Below are positions 39,995 through 48,533 of a stretch of DNA of 64,000 bases, piece after piece; the first letter of the stretch is position 1; each line of letters begins with the position of its first letter. The notes under the pieces are model-generated. The model ran no database searches. It was not told the origin of the DNA and was given only the letters and a program-made list of their open reading frames with translations. Made by a program: the position numbers and the translations under genes. The DNA comes from Pseudonocardia autotrophica (GTDB lineage Bacteria; Actinomycetota; Actinomycetes; Mycobacteriales; Pseudonocardiaceae): NCBI RefSeq assembly GCF_003945385.1, contig NZ_AP018920.1:5828001-5892000 (forward strand), in the 5' to 3' direction.

Positions 39995-40313
39995 CGGTGT
40001 CCTCCTCGAAGGTCCGGGGTGATCGACCGGGCCGGTGCGGCCCGGATCGCGGTAGGCAGTGCGCCGATGCCCTGCACCCGGCTCCCGACGACGGAGCCGT
40101 CGGCCGAGGAGCGGGTCGGGTCGGTGGAGGACGAGCCCCCGTCCGGCCTCAGGACCGGGGCTGCGGTTCGGCCCCGCACCAGGCGGACCGTCGGCAGCCT
40201 CATGTCCGAGTCTCCAGGGGGTTGGCAATCTATAGCGTGTTTCTTATCCTCGTCACGAATACACGTTAGCCGATGGCCGATCGGCTGAGAAGCCCCGAGA
40301 ACGGAGACCACCG
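39995..40313. promoter_or_regulatory. Divergent promoter region of the aryl-CoA operon and RidA gene
   Basis: A 319-base region without a gene. An AT-rich patch (about 40222-40268) includes CGTGT (40236-40240) inverted against ACACG (40261-40265), spanning 30 bases, and a perfect palindrome GCCGATCGGC (40276-40285). These are candidate PaaX operator sites controlling both directions. Confidence 0.5.
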
Positions 40314-40724
40314 ATGACCCCGCTGCAGAGCCCTGTCGAGCGCGTCAACCCGCCGGAGCTGGCAGGCCCCTCCGGGTTCACCTACGCCGTGCGCCACGGC
40401 GGGGTGGTCCACCTGGCAGGCCAGACGGCACTCACCCGGGACGGCACGATCGTCGAGGGCGACATCGTCGACCAGTTCCGCCAGGCCCTCGGCAACCTGA
40501 TCGCCGCGCTGCGCGCGGCCGGGGGCGAGCCATCCGACCTGCTGTCGGTGCGCATCTATCTGCTCGACATCCCCGGCTACCAGGCGCGCGGCAAGGAGAT
40601 CGGGCAGGTCTGGCGCGAACTCGCCGGTACCGACTACCCGGCCATGACCGGCGTGGGAGTCACCGCCCTGTGGCAGCGGGAGGCGCTGATCGAGATCGAG
40701 GCGGTCGCGGCCGCGCGCAGCTGA
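40314..40724 (+). CDS. RidA family enamine/imine deaminase
   Basis: A 136-residue RidA/YjgF/UK114-family protein. It shows VVHLAGQTAL near residue 38, FRQALGNLIAALRAAGG, a VRIYLLDIPGY strand with the conserved Arg, and the C-terminal LIEIEAVA. RidA trimers hydrolyse reactive enamines or imines to ketones and ammonia. The ATG at 40314 is preceded by GGAG. It is divergent from the aryl-CoA operon and ends 24 bases before the stop of the convergent PaaX gene. If the fused oxygenase acts on 2-aminobenzoyl-CoA, its reduced product is an enamine, which would explain RidA here (inference). Confidence 0.87.
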   Translation: MTPLQSPVERVNPPELAGPSGFTYAVRHGGVVHLAGQTALTRDGTIVEGDIVDQFRQALGNLIAALRAAGGEPSDLLSVRIYLLDIPGYQARGKEIGQVWRELAGTDYPAMTGVGVTALWQREALIEIEAVAAARS

Positions 40725-40748
40725 ACCGCGTCGACGCCTCGGCGCCCC

Positions 40749-41594
40749 TCAGCGTGCCGAGGCGTCGACCAGACTCATCGCGTGCCGACGGGCAGGCGCG
40801 GCCAAGGCGTCGCCGAGCGCCTCGAACAGGCTCTCGGCGGCAACGCCCTCCCAGCCGGCGGGCAGCGCCGCCAGCGGCAGGCCGGGATCGAGATAGGGCA
40901 GCCGCCGCCACACGGTCACCGCCTCGACGAAGTCCGCGAACGCCGTCCGGTCCGAACCCGTCTCGGCGCGGGCCAGCGCGGGCCGGAACCGGTCGAGGAA
41001 CTCCGTGTACTGCAGGCGCAGGACCTCCAGGTCCCACCACTTCGGCACACTCTCCCGAAGCGGCCTGCCGTCCACCTGCGTGCTGCGGAACATCTCGGTG
41101 AACCCCCGCAGCCCGGCCCGATCCACGGTCGCGGTCACAGCGGACTCGAGGTGAGCGGGGGCGATCCACACCCCGGGCGCGACGGTACCCAGTCCCAGCC
41201 TGGTCAAGGCCGCACGCAGCTGATGCCGCTTCTCACGCTCCGCCTCGGGAACCGAGAAGACGACGATCAGCCAGCCGTCGACGGGATCGGCCCGTCGACG
41301 GTCGAAGATCCGCACATCCCCCTCGGCCAGGATGAGACCGCCGGCCTCGGACAGCCGGTACCCGGCGCTCCCGTCGCGGCGCTCGGGCTCCAGCAGGCCC
41401 CGGCGCTTGAGCCGCGACACCGCCGACCGCACGGCCTGACCGTCCACGCCGAGGTCGGCCATCAACCGCACCAGGGCGGCGACGGACAGCCATCCGCCTC
41501 GCTCCCTGGCGTACAACCCGTACAGGGAGACGATCAGCCGCCGGGGCTGGGCACCGAGGAGCCCGTCGGGCCGCTTCTCTCCGACGACGGTCAC
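40749..41594 (-). CDS. PaaX family transcriptional repressor
   Basis: A 281-residue PaaX-type regulator. The N-terminal winged helix (LIVSLYGLYARERGGWLSVA; then VDGQAVRSAVSRLKRRGLLE) is followed by the PaaX central domain (WLIVVFSVPEAEREKRHQLR; GLGTVAPGVWIAP) and C-terminal domain (YTEFLDRFRPAL; WRRLPYLDPGLP). PaaX proteins repress aryl-CoA catabolic genes and are released by a CoA thioester, which fits the neighbouring ligase and oxygenase. The start is GTG 41594. TATGAT lies seven bases upstream and no ribosome site is visible, so a leaderless transcript is likely. The gene is convergent with ridA. Confidence 0.88.
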   Translation of the reverse strand: MTVVGEKRPDGLLGAQPRRLIVSLYGLYARERGGWLSVAALVRLMADLGVDGQAVRSAVSRLKRRGLLEPERRDGSAGYRLSEAGGLILAEGDVRIFDRRRADPVDGWLIVVFSVPEAEREKRHQLRAALTRLGLGTVAPGVWIAPAHLESAVTATVDRAGLRGFTEMFRSTQVDGRPLRESVPKWWDLEVLRLQYTEFLDRFRPALARAETGSDRTAFADFVEAVTVWRRLPYLDPGLPLAALPAGWEGVAAESLFEALGDALAAPARRHAMSLVDASAR

Positions 41595-41600
41595 GGAGTC

Positions 41601-41606
41601 ATCATA
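41601..41606 (-). promoter_or_regulatory. -10 element of a leaderless PaaX transcript
   Basis: Minus-strand TATGAT ends seven bases before GTG 41594, the spacing expected if transcription starts at the first base of the start codon. No Shine-Dalgarno sequence is seen. Confidence 0.55.
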
Positions 41607-41855
41607 CGAAGACGCCTGCACGGTCCACCCGGCCCCACATTCGGCGGACACTACCCGGCGGCCGGTGCCGCGAGGACCACGTGGCAGCCGCAGCGCGACC
41701 GGGGCCGGCCCTGCGGCCCGCGCCCACGCGGCGGCTCCCGGGGCTCCTCGATCTCCGGTGGAGCGGGGAGCCGGCCGCGCGACCACCAGCTGTGTCGTCT
41801 CCGTCCCGGATCGCGGCGACGGCAGCACGGCAACCACTGGGCGTACCACTCGGTT

Positions 41856-41917
41856 CACACCCCTTGACCCCGCTTCACACCTGCTGCGACGGGTGCGAAG
41901 CGGGGTCAAGGGGTGTG
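41856..41917. repeat. Long inverted repeat (about 26-nt arms)
   Basis: The arm at 41856-41881 (cacaccccttgaccccgctt…) is inverted against 41892-41917 with about one mismatch and a 10-base spacer. It lies in the 361-base gap between the PaaX start and the GNAT stop, and could terminate the GNAT gene. A GC-rich echo of the right arm follows to about 41952. No T-tract is present. The rest of this gap shows nothing else. Confidence 0.7.
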
Positions 41918-41955
41918 GAGCGGGGCCGGGGGGGTGTGCGGCGGGGCCGGGGCGA

Positions 41956-42495
41956 TCACGTCCGGTACAGGGCGAACGGGGCGTCGTCGTGGACGCCGGT
42001 CCGGCCCTCGACGAGCCCGCGGCGACGGATCTCCCGGTCGTAGCGCATCCCCAGACGTTCCATCACTGCGCGAGAACGCAGGTTGTGCCGCTCGGTGAAG
42101 GCCACCACCGCATGGCCCGGCAGGATCTCCCGAGCCAGTGCGATACCGGCCCGGCCGAGCTCCGTCGCGTAGCCGCGGCCCCAGAGACGTTCGCGGACCG
42201 CCCAGCCGATCTCGACGGCGGCCTCGTCGACGACGCCGGTCACGGACGGTCCGCCACGGCCGACGAGCAGGCCGGTGCGGGCGTCGTGCGCGAGCCACCG
42301 GCCCACCCCGTCGGCGCGCCACCGTTCGGCCGCCCAGCGCGCGGAGCGGCGCGCGTCCGCCGGGGTCCAGCGGCCGCCGTACCAGGTGGCGATCCCCGGA
42401 TCCCGGTGCAGGTCGAGCAGCTCGTCGACCGCCGCCTCGGTGACGGGGGTCAGCACCAGCCGGGCGGTTCGGCGCGAGCCGCGGTGCGGCGTCAC
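41956..42495 (-). CDS. GNAT acetyltransferase (RimJ/RimL-like)
   Basis: A 179-residue GNAT-fold N-acetyltransferase. The N-terminal RTARLVLTPVTEAAVDELL resembles the RimJ/RimL group. EIGWAVRERLWGRGYATELG holds the acetyl-CoA pyrophosphate-binding loop (R-x-x-G-x-G/A-type), and NLRSRAVMERLGMRYDRE is the typical C-terminal motif. The substrate is unknown (protein N-terminus or small amine). The start is GTG 42495. It is on the same strand as, and 95 bases downstream of, the YdeP-like gene. A short direct repeat (gagccgcggtgcg) flanks its start region. Confidence 0.82.
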   Translation of the reverse strand: MTPHRGSRRTARLVLTPVTEAAVDELLDLHRDPGIATWYGGRWTPADARRSARWAAERWRADGVGRWLAHDARTGLLVGRGGPSVTGVVDEAAVEIGWAVRERLWGRGYATELGRAGIALAREILPGHAVVAFTERHNLRSRAVMERLGMRYDREIRRRGLVEGRTGVHDDAPFALYRT

Positions 42496-42590
42496 GCACG
42501 CTCCGCGGCGCGAGCCGCGGTGCGACTCACGCGGGCTCCGAGCGGTCCCCGGCGTTCATCGTGGGCGACGGTACCGCGACTCCGCGCCGC

Positions 42591-44954
42591 TCAGGACAGG
42601 TGCGCCACCTCCGGACGGGACTTGTGCAGCCAGTCCCCGCCGACCGCTCCCTGGACTCCCGCGGGATCGCAGTCGACCTCCCCGGCGACGGTCAGCCGGA
42701 CCACCACCGACTTCGACGCCGGCTGATTGCTCTTGCGCGCGGTCGCGTCCAGCGGGACCAGCGGGTTCGTCTCGGGGTAGTAGGCGGCGGCGGTGCCCCG
42801 GGGGACGTCGTAGGCGACGAGCCGGAACCCCTGGGCGCAGCGGACGTGCTCGTCGCCGTCCCAGCGGGTGACCAGGTCGACGTGATCACCGTCGGCGAAG
42901 CCGAGTGCGGCGATGTCCTCGCGGTGGGCGAACACGACGTGCCGGCCGCCCTCGATGCCGCGGTAGCGGTCCGAGTAGCCGTAGATGGTGGTGTTGAACT
43001 GGTCGTGGCTGCGCAGGGTCTGCAGCAGCAGGTGCCCCTCGGGGACCTGCACCACCTCGATCGGCGACACCTCGAACTCGCCGCGGCCGGAAGCCGTGTC
43101 GAAGGTGCGGGAGTCGCGCGGCGGGTGCGGCAGGATGAAGCCGCCCGGGCGGCGGGCGTTGACCTCGTAGCTCTCGCACCCGGGGACGACCCGGGAGATG
43201 TGGTCCCGGATGCGCCGGTAGTCCGCGCGCATGCCGGACCAGTCGATGCCGTAGCGGTCGCCGAGGGTGGCCTCCGCCATCCCGGTGATGATCGAGACCT
43301 CGGAGCGCAGGTGCGGGCTCGCCGGCTGGAGCGGGCCGCGGGAGCTGTGCACCGAGCAGGTGGAGTCCTCGACGGTGATCGCCTGCGGCCCGGACTCCTG
43401 CACGTCGCGTTCGGTGCGTCCGAGGGTCGGCAGGATGAGCGCGGTCCGCCCCCCGACCAGGTGCGAGCGGTTGAGCTTGGTCGAGATCTGCACGCTGAGC
43501 AGGGTGTTGCGCAGTGCCGCGGCGGTGACGTCGGTGTCCGGCGCGGCCTGCACGAAGTTCCCGCCGAGACCGACGAACACCCGCACCTTCCCGTCGCGCA
43601 TCGCGCGGATGCTGTCGACGGTGTCGAAGCCGTGCTCGCGGGGCGGGTCGAAGCCGAACTCGCGCTGCAGCGAGTCCAGGAAGCTCTGCGGGACGCGCTC
43701 CCAGATGCCCATCGTGCGGTCGCCCTGCACGTTGGAGTGGCCGCGGACCGGGAACAGGCCGGCGCCCGGCTTGCCGATGTTGCCCTGGGCCAGCGCCAGG
43801 TTCACCAGTTCCTTGATCGTGGCGACACCGTTGCGGTGCTGGGTCAGGCCCATCGCCCAGCAGAACACGGTGCTGCGGGAGTCCCGCAGCAGCGCCGCGG
43901 CGTCGGTGATCTGCCCGCGGGTCAATCCGGTCGCCTCGGTGACGACGTCCCAGTCGACGTCGGCGACGTGGTCGCGCCACTCGGCGAACCCGTGCGTGTA
44001 GCGCTCCAGGAAGGGATGGTCCAACGCGTCCCACTCGACGAGCAGCGAGCCGATCGCCTGGAACAGGGCGATGTCGCCGTTGACCCGGATCGGCAGGTGC
44101 ATGTCGGAGAGCCGGGTGCCGTTGCCGACGACGCCGCGGGGCGTCTGCGGGTTCTTGAAGCGGTTCAGGCCCGCCTCCCGCAGCGGGTTGATCGTGAGGA
44201 TCGTCGCGCCGTTCTGCTTCGCGTGCTCGAGCTGGGTCAGCATCCGCGGATGGTTGGTGCCGGGGTTCTGCCCGGCGATCACGATGAGCTCGGCGCCGAG
44301 GAGGTCCGGGAGCGTGACGCTCGCCTTGCCGATGCCGATGGACTCCTGCAGCGCGATCGACGTCGACTCGTGGCACATGTTCGAGCAGTCCGGGAGATTG
44401 TTCGTCCCGAACGCCCGCACGAAGAGCTGATAGGCGAACGCGGCCTCGTTCGAGGCACGGCCCGAGGTGTAGAACGTGGCGTCGTCCGGCGACTCCAGGC
44501 CGTCGAGCTCGCTCGCGATCAGCCGGAACGCCTCGTCCCACCCGATCGGCTCGTAGTGGGTGGCGTCGGGCCTGCGCACCATCGGATGCGTGATCCGGCC
44601 CTGCTGCCCGAGCCACCACTCGGAGTGCGCGTCGAGCTCGGCGACGCTGTGCCGGGCGAAGAACTCCGGGGTCGCGCGGGCCTTCGTGGCCTCCTCCGCG
44701 ACGGCCTTCGCGCCGTTCTCGCAGAACTCCGCGGTCGCCCGTTCACCCGGGTCCGGGTCCGGCCAGGCACAGCTCATGCAGTCGAACCCGTCGGCCTGGT
44801 TCAGCTTCAGCAGGGTCCGTGCGGTCCGGATCGGACCCATGTGCTCCAGCGAGCGCCGCATCGACACCGCGACGGCGGTCGGCCCGCCGGCCGTGTCCTT
44901 CGCCGGGCCGCGGTGCAGATCGTCCTCGGTGAACTCGTGGGTCCGTTTACTCAT
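42591..44954 (-). CDS. FdhF/YdeP family molybdopterin oxidoreductase
   Basis: A 787-residue member of the molybdopterin bis-MGD oxidoreductase superfamily, close to the FdhF/YdeP group. The N-terminal GFDCMSCAWPDP is a YdeP-type Cys motif. TFYTSGRASNEAAFAYQLF and CSNMCHESTSIALQ then follow, with GQNPGTNHPRML, TINPLREAGL and a C-terminal molydopterin-binding region (GRGEFEVSPIE; LRSHDQFNTTIYGYSDRYRG). Members are annotated as formate-dehydrogenase-like or acid-resistance oxidoreductases; the physiological substrate is not known. No Tat signal is visible, so it is probably cytoplasmic. ATG 44954 has GGAGG seven bases upstream. No partner electron-transfer subunit or FdhD is in the window. Confidence 0.88.
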   Translation of the reverse strand: MSKRTHEFTEDDLHRGPAKDTAGGPTAVAVSMRRSLEHMGPIRTARTLLKLNQADGFDCMSCAWPDPDPGERATAEFCENGAKAVAEEATKARATPEFFARHSVAELDAHSEWWLGQQGRITHPMVRRPDATHYEPIGWDEAFRLIASELDGLESPDDATFYTSGRASNEAAFAYQLFVRAFGTNNLPDCSNMCHESTSIALQESIGIGKASVTLPDLLGAELIVIAGQNPGTNHPRMLTQLEHAKQNGATILTINPLREAGLNRFKNPQTPRGVVGNGTRLSDMHLPIRVNGDIALFQAIGSLLVEWDALDHPFLERYTHGFAEWRDHVADVDWDVVTEATGLTRGQITDAAALLRDSRSTVFCWAMGLTQHRNGVATIKELVNLALAQGNIGKPGAGLFPVRGHSNVQGDRTMGIWERVPQSFLDSLQREFGFDPPREHGFDTVDSIRAMRDGKVRVFVGLGGNFVQAAPDTDVTAAALRNTLLSVQISTKLNRSHLVGGRTALILPTLGRTERDVQESGPQAITVEDSTCSVHSSRGPLQPASPHLRSEVSIITGMAEATLGDRYGIDWSGMRADYRRIRDHISRVVPGCESYEVNARRPGGFILPHPPRDSRTFDTASGRGEFEVSPIEVVQVPEGHLLLQTLRSHDQFNTTIYGYSDRYRGIEGGRHVVFAHREDIAALGFADGDHVDLVTRWDGDEHVRCAQGFRLVAYDVPRGTAAAYYPETNPLVPLDATARKSNQPASKSVVVRLTVAGEVDCDPAGVQGAVGGDWLHKSRPEVAHLS

Positions 44955-45071
44955 CGGTGCACCTCCGGGCCCCGGTCGGCACCACCACGGGGCGGCTCGT
45001 CGTGACGGTCGAGCTCGGCCTACCCGCCGGACGAGATCCGAATCCCACGGGCTCGACGATCGGATCCGGAC

Positions 45072-45090
45072 ATAGGTTGGGCTAACCTCA
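45072..45090. promoter_or_regulatory. Iron box (IdeR/DmdR1-type) upstream of siderophore acyltransferase
   Basis: ATAGGTTGGGCTAACCTCA matches the actinobacterial iron-box consensus TTAGGTTAGGCTAACCTAA at 16 of 19 positions. It sits just upstream of the plus-strand acyltransferase gene. Confidence 0.82.
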
Positions 45091-45130
45091 CCTTCGTGGC
45101 GTGCAGGATCTTCGGTGGACCGGCCCGGAC

Positions 45131-46336
45131 ATGAGCGATCCGGTCGACCGGGAGCGGCACCGGCTCATCAGCGACCTGTTGCTCGACACCGGCGCCAGGC
45201 CGGTGGCGGGCCCGCTGCTGGTCCCGCTGCCCGCGGTGGGGTTGTCCCTGCTGTGCGAGGTGACGCACGCGTCGCCCGCGGGGTTCCCGCACCTGGCGCG
45301 GGTCGCCGTCGGCGACACCATGGGCCACCTGGACCGATCCCCCGATCCCGGTGAGCTGGCCGCGGCGCTGCGCACCGAGCTGGCCGACCGCTGGGCCGGC
45401 GGGGTGCCGGTGACCGGCGGCTCCCCCGTCCCGTGCTCCGCTGCGGGTCCCGTCGGGGATCCGCCCACCTCCGTCGGAGCGGCACTCACCCGGCTGCGGG
45501 ACACGATCGGCGCGGCCGGCGATGCCGCTCTCACCGACGCCGTCCTGGTCCGCGGCCTGCTCCCGGCCGCGCTGACCGGCACCGACCCGGGGGACGAGGC
45601 GCAGGGCCTCGCCGGGCTGGGCCGGGAGCTCGCCGCCGCCCGGGACCGGGAGCCCGGCGGCCCGGTCCGCGAGCTGCTCGAGGGCTGGCTCACCGCCGCG
45701 CACCTGTGGCGCCGTCCGGCGCTGCACCCGATGCCCTGGCACCGGATCCCGAACCCGCTGCGGCCCGCCGCCGTCGTGCCGGTGACCGATCCGCCGGTGC
45801 CGGTCCGCTGCGACCCCTTCACGCTGCGCCCGGCGCTTCCGCACACCGACGACGTCGCGCTGGTGGCCGGCTGGATGCGCACGCCGTCGGTGTCCCGGTT
45901 CTTCGGCCAGCCGTGGCCGGACGGGCGGTGGGCCCGCGAGCTGGCCGGGCACACCCCCGGGAGCGGGACCGCGGCGCTGCTCGCCGAGCGCACCGGCGAC
46001 CCGGACTCCGAGCCGGTCGGCTACGTCGAGCTCTACCGCCCGGCGCGGCATCCGCTGGCGCGCTCGTTCCCGACCACATCGGACGACGTCGGTGTGCATG
46101 TGTCCGTCGCCCCGGCCGAGCACGGCCGGGGCGTGGGCAGCGCGCTGCTCGGAGCGGTCGCCGACGCAGTGCTCGCCGCCGCGGGTCCGGGTACTCGGGT
46201 ACTCGCCGAGCCGGACGCCCGGAACACCGCCGCGCAGCGGGCGTTCCGCAACGCCGGGTTCCGCCCGGCGGAGCAGATCGCGCTCCCGCACAAGGACTCG
46301 GTGGTGCTGGTGCGGGAGCCCGGTCAGTCCAGGTAG
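45131..46336 (+). CDS. GNAT acyltransferase of siderophore type with an unfamiliar N-terminal half
   Basis: A 401-residue protein. The C-terminal half (about 225-400) resembles IucB/RhbD/MbtK-type acyltransferases that acylate hydroxylamine side chains: TDDVALVAGWMRTPSVSRFF, then GYVELYRPARHPLARSF, then VGVHVSVAPAEHGRGVGSAL with the acyl-CoA loop, and a C-terminal PDARNTAAQRAFRNAGF. The first ~220 residues are Ala/Leu-rich and include HLWRRPALHPMPWHRIPN near residue 195; I do not recognise this part. ATG 45131 is given; GTG 45101, in frame and closer to the iron box, would add 10 residues. The iron box at 45072-45090 implies induction by iron starvation. Its 3' end overlaps the convergent formyltransferase by 13 bases. 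It may act on hydroxyornithine or as a late acyl transferase. Confidence 0.75.
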   Translation: MSDPVDRERHRLISDLLLDTGARPVAGPLLVPLPAVGLSLLCEVTHASPAGFPHLARVAVGDTMGHLDRSPDPGELAAALRTELADRWAGGVPVTGGSPVPCSAAGPVGDPPTSVGAALTRLRDTIGAAGDAALTDAVLVRGLLPAALTGTDPGDEAQGLAGLGRELAAARDREPGGPVRELLEGWLTAAHLWRRPALHPMPWHRIPNPLRPAAVVPVTDPPVPVRCDPFTLRPALPHTDDVALVAGWMRTPSVSRFFGQPWPDGRWARELAGHTPGSGTAALLAERTGDPDSEPVGYVELYRPARHPLARSFPTTSDDVGVHVSVAPAEHGRGVGSALLGAVADAVLAAAGPGTRVLAEPDARNTAAQRAFRNAGFRPAEQIALPHKDSVVLVREPGQSR

Positions 46337-47262
46337 CCGGTGGCCACCGGGAACAGATCGCGGCCGGTCAGCTCCCGGCCGTCCTCGGTGCGCAGCAGCT
46401 CCAGGCACAGCCCCGGGTTGCGGCCGCGACGGGCGTCCGGGCCGGTCACCACGACCACCCCGGTGCCCTCGTGCAGGGTGAGCCGGCCCGGCGTCCCGCC
46501 GTAGGCGATGTCGGTGACCCTGGCCCGCAGTACCCGGACCCGGCCGCCGTCGTGCTCGAACCAGGCGTTGGGGTAGGGATCGACCTGCGCCCGCACCAGG
46601 TTGAACAGGTCGCGCGCGGGCCACGTCCAGTCCAGCCGGTTCTCCCGGTCGGTGCGCCGGTGGAAGTACGACGCGGCGGCCCGATCCTGCGGGACCGGCC
46701 GCGCGGTACCGGTCCGCAGCTGCTCCAGCGCGTCGACCGTGATCGGGCCGAACATCGCCAGCGTACGGTCGAACAGCTCGACGACGGTGTCGTCGTCGGT
46801 GATCGGGGTGGACCGGCTGAGCACGACGTCGCCGGCGTCGAAGTCGGCGTCCATCATGTGCGCGGTGACCCCGACCTCGGCCTCGTCGTTGATCAGCGCC
46901 CAGTTCAGCGGCGCGAATCCGGCGTAGGCGGGCAGCAGCGCGTCGTGCACGTTCAGCGTGCCGAGCCGCGGGATCGTGAACAGCTCCGGGGCCAGCCTGG
47001 TCCGCCAGTTCGACACGACGGCGACATCCGGCTCGGCGGCCCGGACGGCCGCCCGGACCTCGTCGTCGTCGGCCCGGTGCCGGATCAGCAGCGGGATCCC
47101 GCGCTCCGCCGCGAGCTCCGCGACGGACTCGTTGAAGATCTTCTCGTACGGGTTGTCCCGGTCCGGGTGGGTCAGGATCAACGGGATCTCGTGACCGGCG
47201 TCGAGCACCGCCTCGATCGTCCGGCGCCCCCAGGTCATGTATCCGAACGCGACGACGCGCAC
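46324..47262 (-). CDS. N5-hydroxyornithine formyltransferase (siderophore)
   Basis: A 312-residue formyltransferase with the methionyl-tRNA formyltransferase fold, which transfers formyl from 10-formyl-tetrahydrofolate. The core reads RLGTLNVHDALLPAYAGFAP, where the Asn-x-His and later Asp (MMDADFDAGDVVLS) match the catalytic Asn/His/Asp set. A C-terminal OB-like domain follows (YPNAWFEHDGGRVRVLRA). Its place in an iron-regulated operon beside NRPS genes fits formation of N5-formyl-N5-hydroxyornithine, as by the coelichelin CchA type, and agrees with the DINYWGGIGK adenylation code in the NRPS. The start is GTG 47262 behind GGAGGAG. It overlaps the alpha/beta-hydrolase gene by 28 bases. The ornithine N-hydroxylase that should precede it is not in the window. 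Confidence 0.85.
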   Translation of the reverse strand: MRVVAFGYMTWGRRTIEAVLDAGHEIPLILTHPDRDNPYEKIFNESVAELAAERGIPLLIRHRADDDEVRAAVRAAEPDVAVVSNWRTRLAPELFTIPRLGTLNVHDALLPAYAGFAPLNWALINDEAEVGVTAHMMDADFDAGDVVLSRSTPITDDDTVVELFDRTLAMFGPITVDALEQLRTGTARPVPQDRAAASYFHRRTDRENRLDWTWPARDLFNLVRAQVDPYPNAWFEHDGGRVRVLRARVTDIAYGGTPGRLTLHEGTGVVVVTGPDARRGRNPGLCLELLRTEDGRELTGRDLFPVATGYLD

Positions 47263-48089
47263 TGCACTCTCCTCCGGTTCGACAGCAGGAAGTCCACGAT
47301 CAGCCGGTTCACCTGCTCGGGCTGCTCCAGATAGCCGTAGTGGCCCGCATCGGCGATCTCGGCGTGCACCGCCCCCGGCACGACGTCGGCGACCTCGCGG
47401 CTCAGGGCGGGCGGGATCACCCGGTCCTGCGCGAACCCGACCACCAGCAGCGGCACCCGGATGTCGCGATAGGCGTCGCGCCGGTCGCCGAGCGTCTCCG
47501 ACACCGCGAGCTGGGCCCGCAGCCCGGGCCCGGCGCGGCCGGCGGCGAACTCCAGGACGTCCAGCCAGTCGTTCGCGGTCCGCGCGTCGGCCAGGGTCGC
47601 CGGTGCCAGGTTCAGCACCGCCTCCACCGCGGCCCGGTACCGGGCCGGCAGCTCGACACCGGCGTCGATCAGTGCGATCTCACCCTCGGTGTGGGCGCGC
47701 TGGACCGGATCGAGCCGGGCGTGAGCGGCCAGTGCGACCGCCGAGCGGACCAGCTCCGGGCGGGTCAGCGCCAGTTCCTGGGTCACCCGGGCGCCGAGCG
47801 AGGTGCCGACCACGTGTGCCGATCCGGTGCCGAGCAGCCCGATCAGGCCCGCGACGTCGCCGACCAGGTCCTCGATCGTGATCCCGTCCGGGCACGGCGC
47901 CGTGCCCGCGACCCCGCGGGCGTCGAAGGTGATCGTCCGGAACCCGGCCGCCGCCAGCGCGGGGACCTGGTGCAGGTGCCAAGCACGCCCGGAGGCGCCG
48001 GTCCCCATCACCATGACGAGCGGTTCCCCGTCCGGCGGCCCGGTGATCTCGTAGGGCAGCGCGGCGCCGGGCAGCTCAGCGGTCGGCAC
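47235..48089 (-). CDS. Alpha/beta hydrolase in the iron-regulated operon
   Basis: A 284-residue alpha/beta-hydrolase. The oxyanion region MVMGTGASG, nucleophile elbow GTSLGAR (Ser near 96), acid GFAQDRVIPP and His in DAGHYGYLEQPEQVN complete a catalytic triad. The GTG start at 48089 lies six bases after the panD stop, and its 3' end overlaps the formyltransferase, so the three form one operon under the iron box at 48534-48552. A role in siderophore release, editing or breakdown of a ferri-siderophore is plausible but not shown. Confidence 0.8.
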   Translation of the reverse strand: MPTAELPGAALPYEITGPPDGEPLVMVMGTGASGRAWHLHQVPALAAAGFRTITFDARGVAGTAPCPDGITIEDLVGDVAGLIGLLGTGSAHVVGTSLGARVTQELALTRPELVRSAVALAAHARLDPVQRAHTEGEIALIDAGVELPARYRAAVEAVLNLAPATLADARTANDWLDVLEFAAGRAGPGLRAQLAVSETLGDRRDAYRDIRVPLLVVGFAQDRVIPPALSREVADVVPGAVHAEIADAGHYGYLEQPEQVNRLIVDFLLSNRRRVQCASSRSDT

Positions 48090-48095
48090 CGCGGC

Positions 48096-48518
48096 TCAGG
48101 CCTGCGCCAGCGAGCGGCCGGACTGCTGGCCGGGAGCACCCGGTACCGGGGCCGCCGGATCGGATCCGAGCTGGACCTGCCGGTTCCGCTCGTCCACGTG
48201 CACCACCGACGGCCGGTGGGCCGCGAGCTCGTCGGCGTCGAGCGCGACGTAGCTCATCAGGATGACCAGGTCGCCGGGGTGTACCAGGTGCGCTGCCGCA
48301 CCGTTGATGCCGATCACCCCGCTGCCGGCCTCGCCGGTGATCGCGTAGGTCTCCAGGCGCGCCCCGTTGGTGATGTCCACCACCTGGACGAGCTCGCCCT
48401 CGCGAAGATCCGCGGCGGCCATCAGGTCCGCATCTATCGTGATCGACCCCACGTAGTGCAGGTCGGCCTGGGTCACCGTGGCCCGGTGGATCTTGCCGTT
48501 CAGCATCGTGCGGCGCAC
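48096..48518 (-). CDS. panD: Aspartate 1-decarboxylase proenzyme under iron control
   Basis: A 140-residue pyruvoyl enzyme converting L-aspartate to beta-alanine. The N-terminus [18 protein letters not shown] leads to the self-cleavage site VGS (Gly-Ser), where Ser becomes the pyruvoyl group. [20 protein letters not shown] and [11 protein letters not shown] are the conserved core. I chose GTG 48518 (VRRTMLNGK), which matches the usual MLRTML start and has GGAG at the right distance; ATG 48530 or ATG 48506 are alternatives. It heads an operon with the hydrolase and formyltransferase, and an iron box lies 15 bases upstream. PanD normally supplies pantothenate synthesis. In this position it more likely supplies beta-alanine for the siderophore peptide (inference). 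Confidence 0.93.
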   Translation of the reverse strand: MRRTMLNGKIHRATVTQADLHYVGSITIDADLMAAADLREGELVQVVDITNGARLETYAITGEAGSGVIGINGAAAHLVHPGDLVILMSYVALDADELAAHRPSVVHVDERNRQVQLGSDPAAPVPGAPGQQSGRSLAQA

Positions 48519-48533
48519 ACCCGTCTCCATTCT

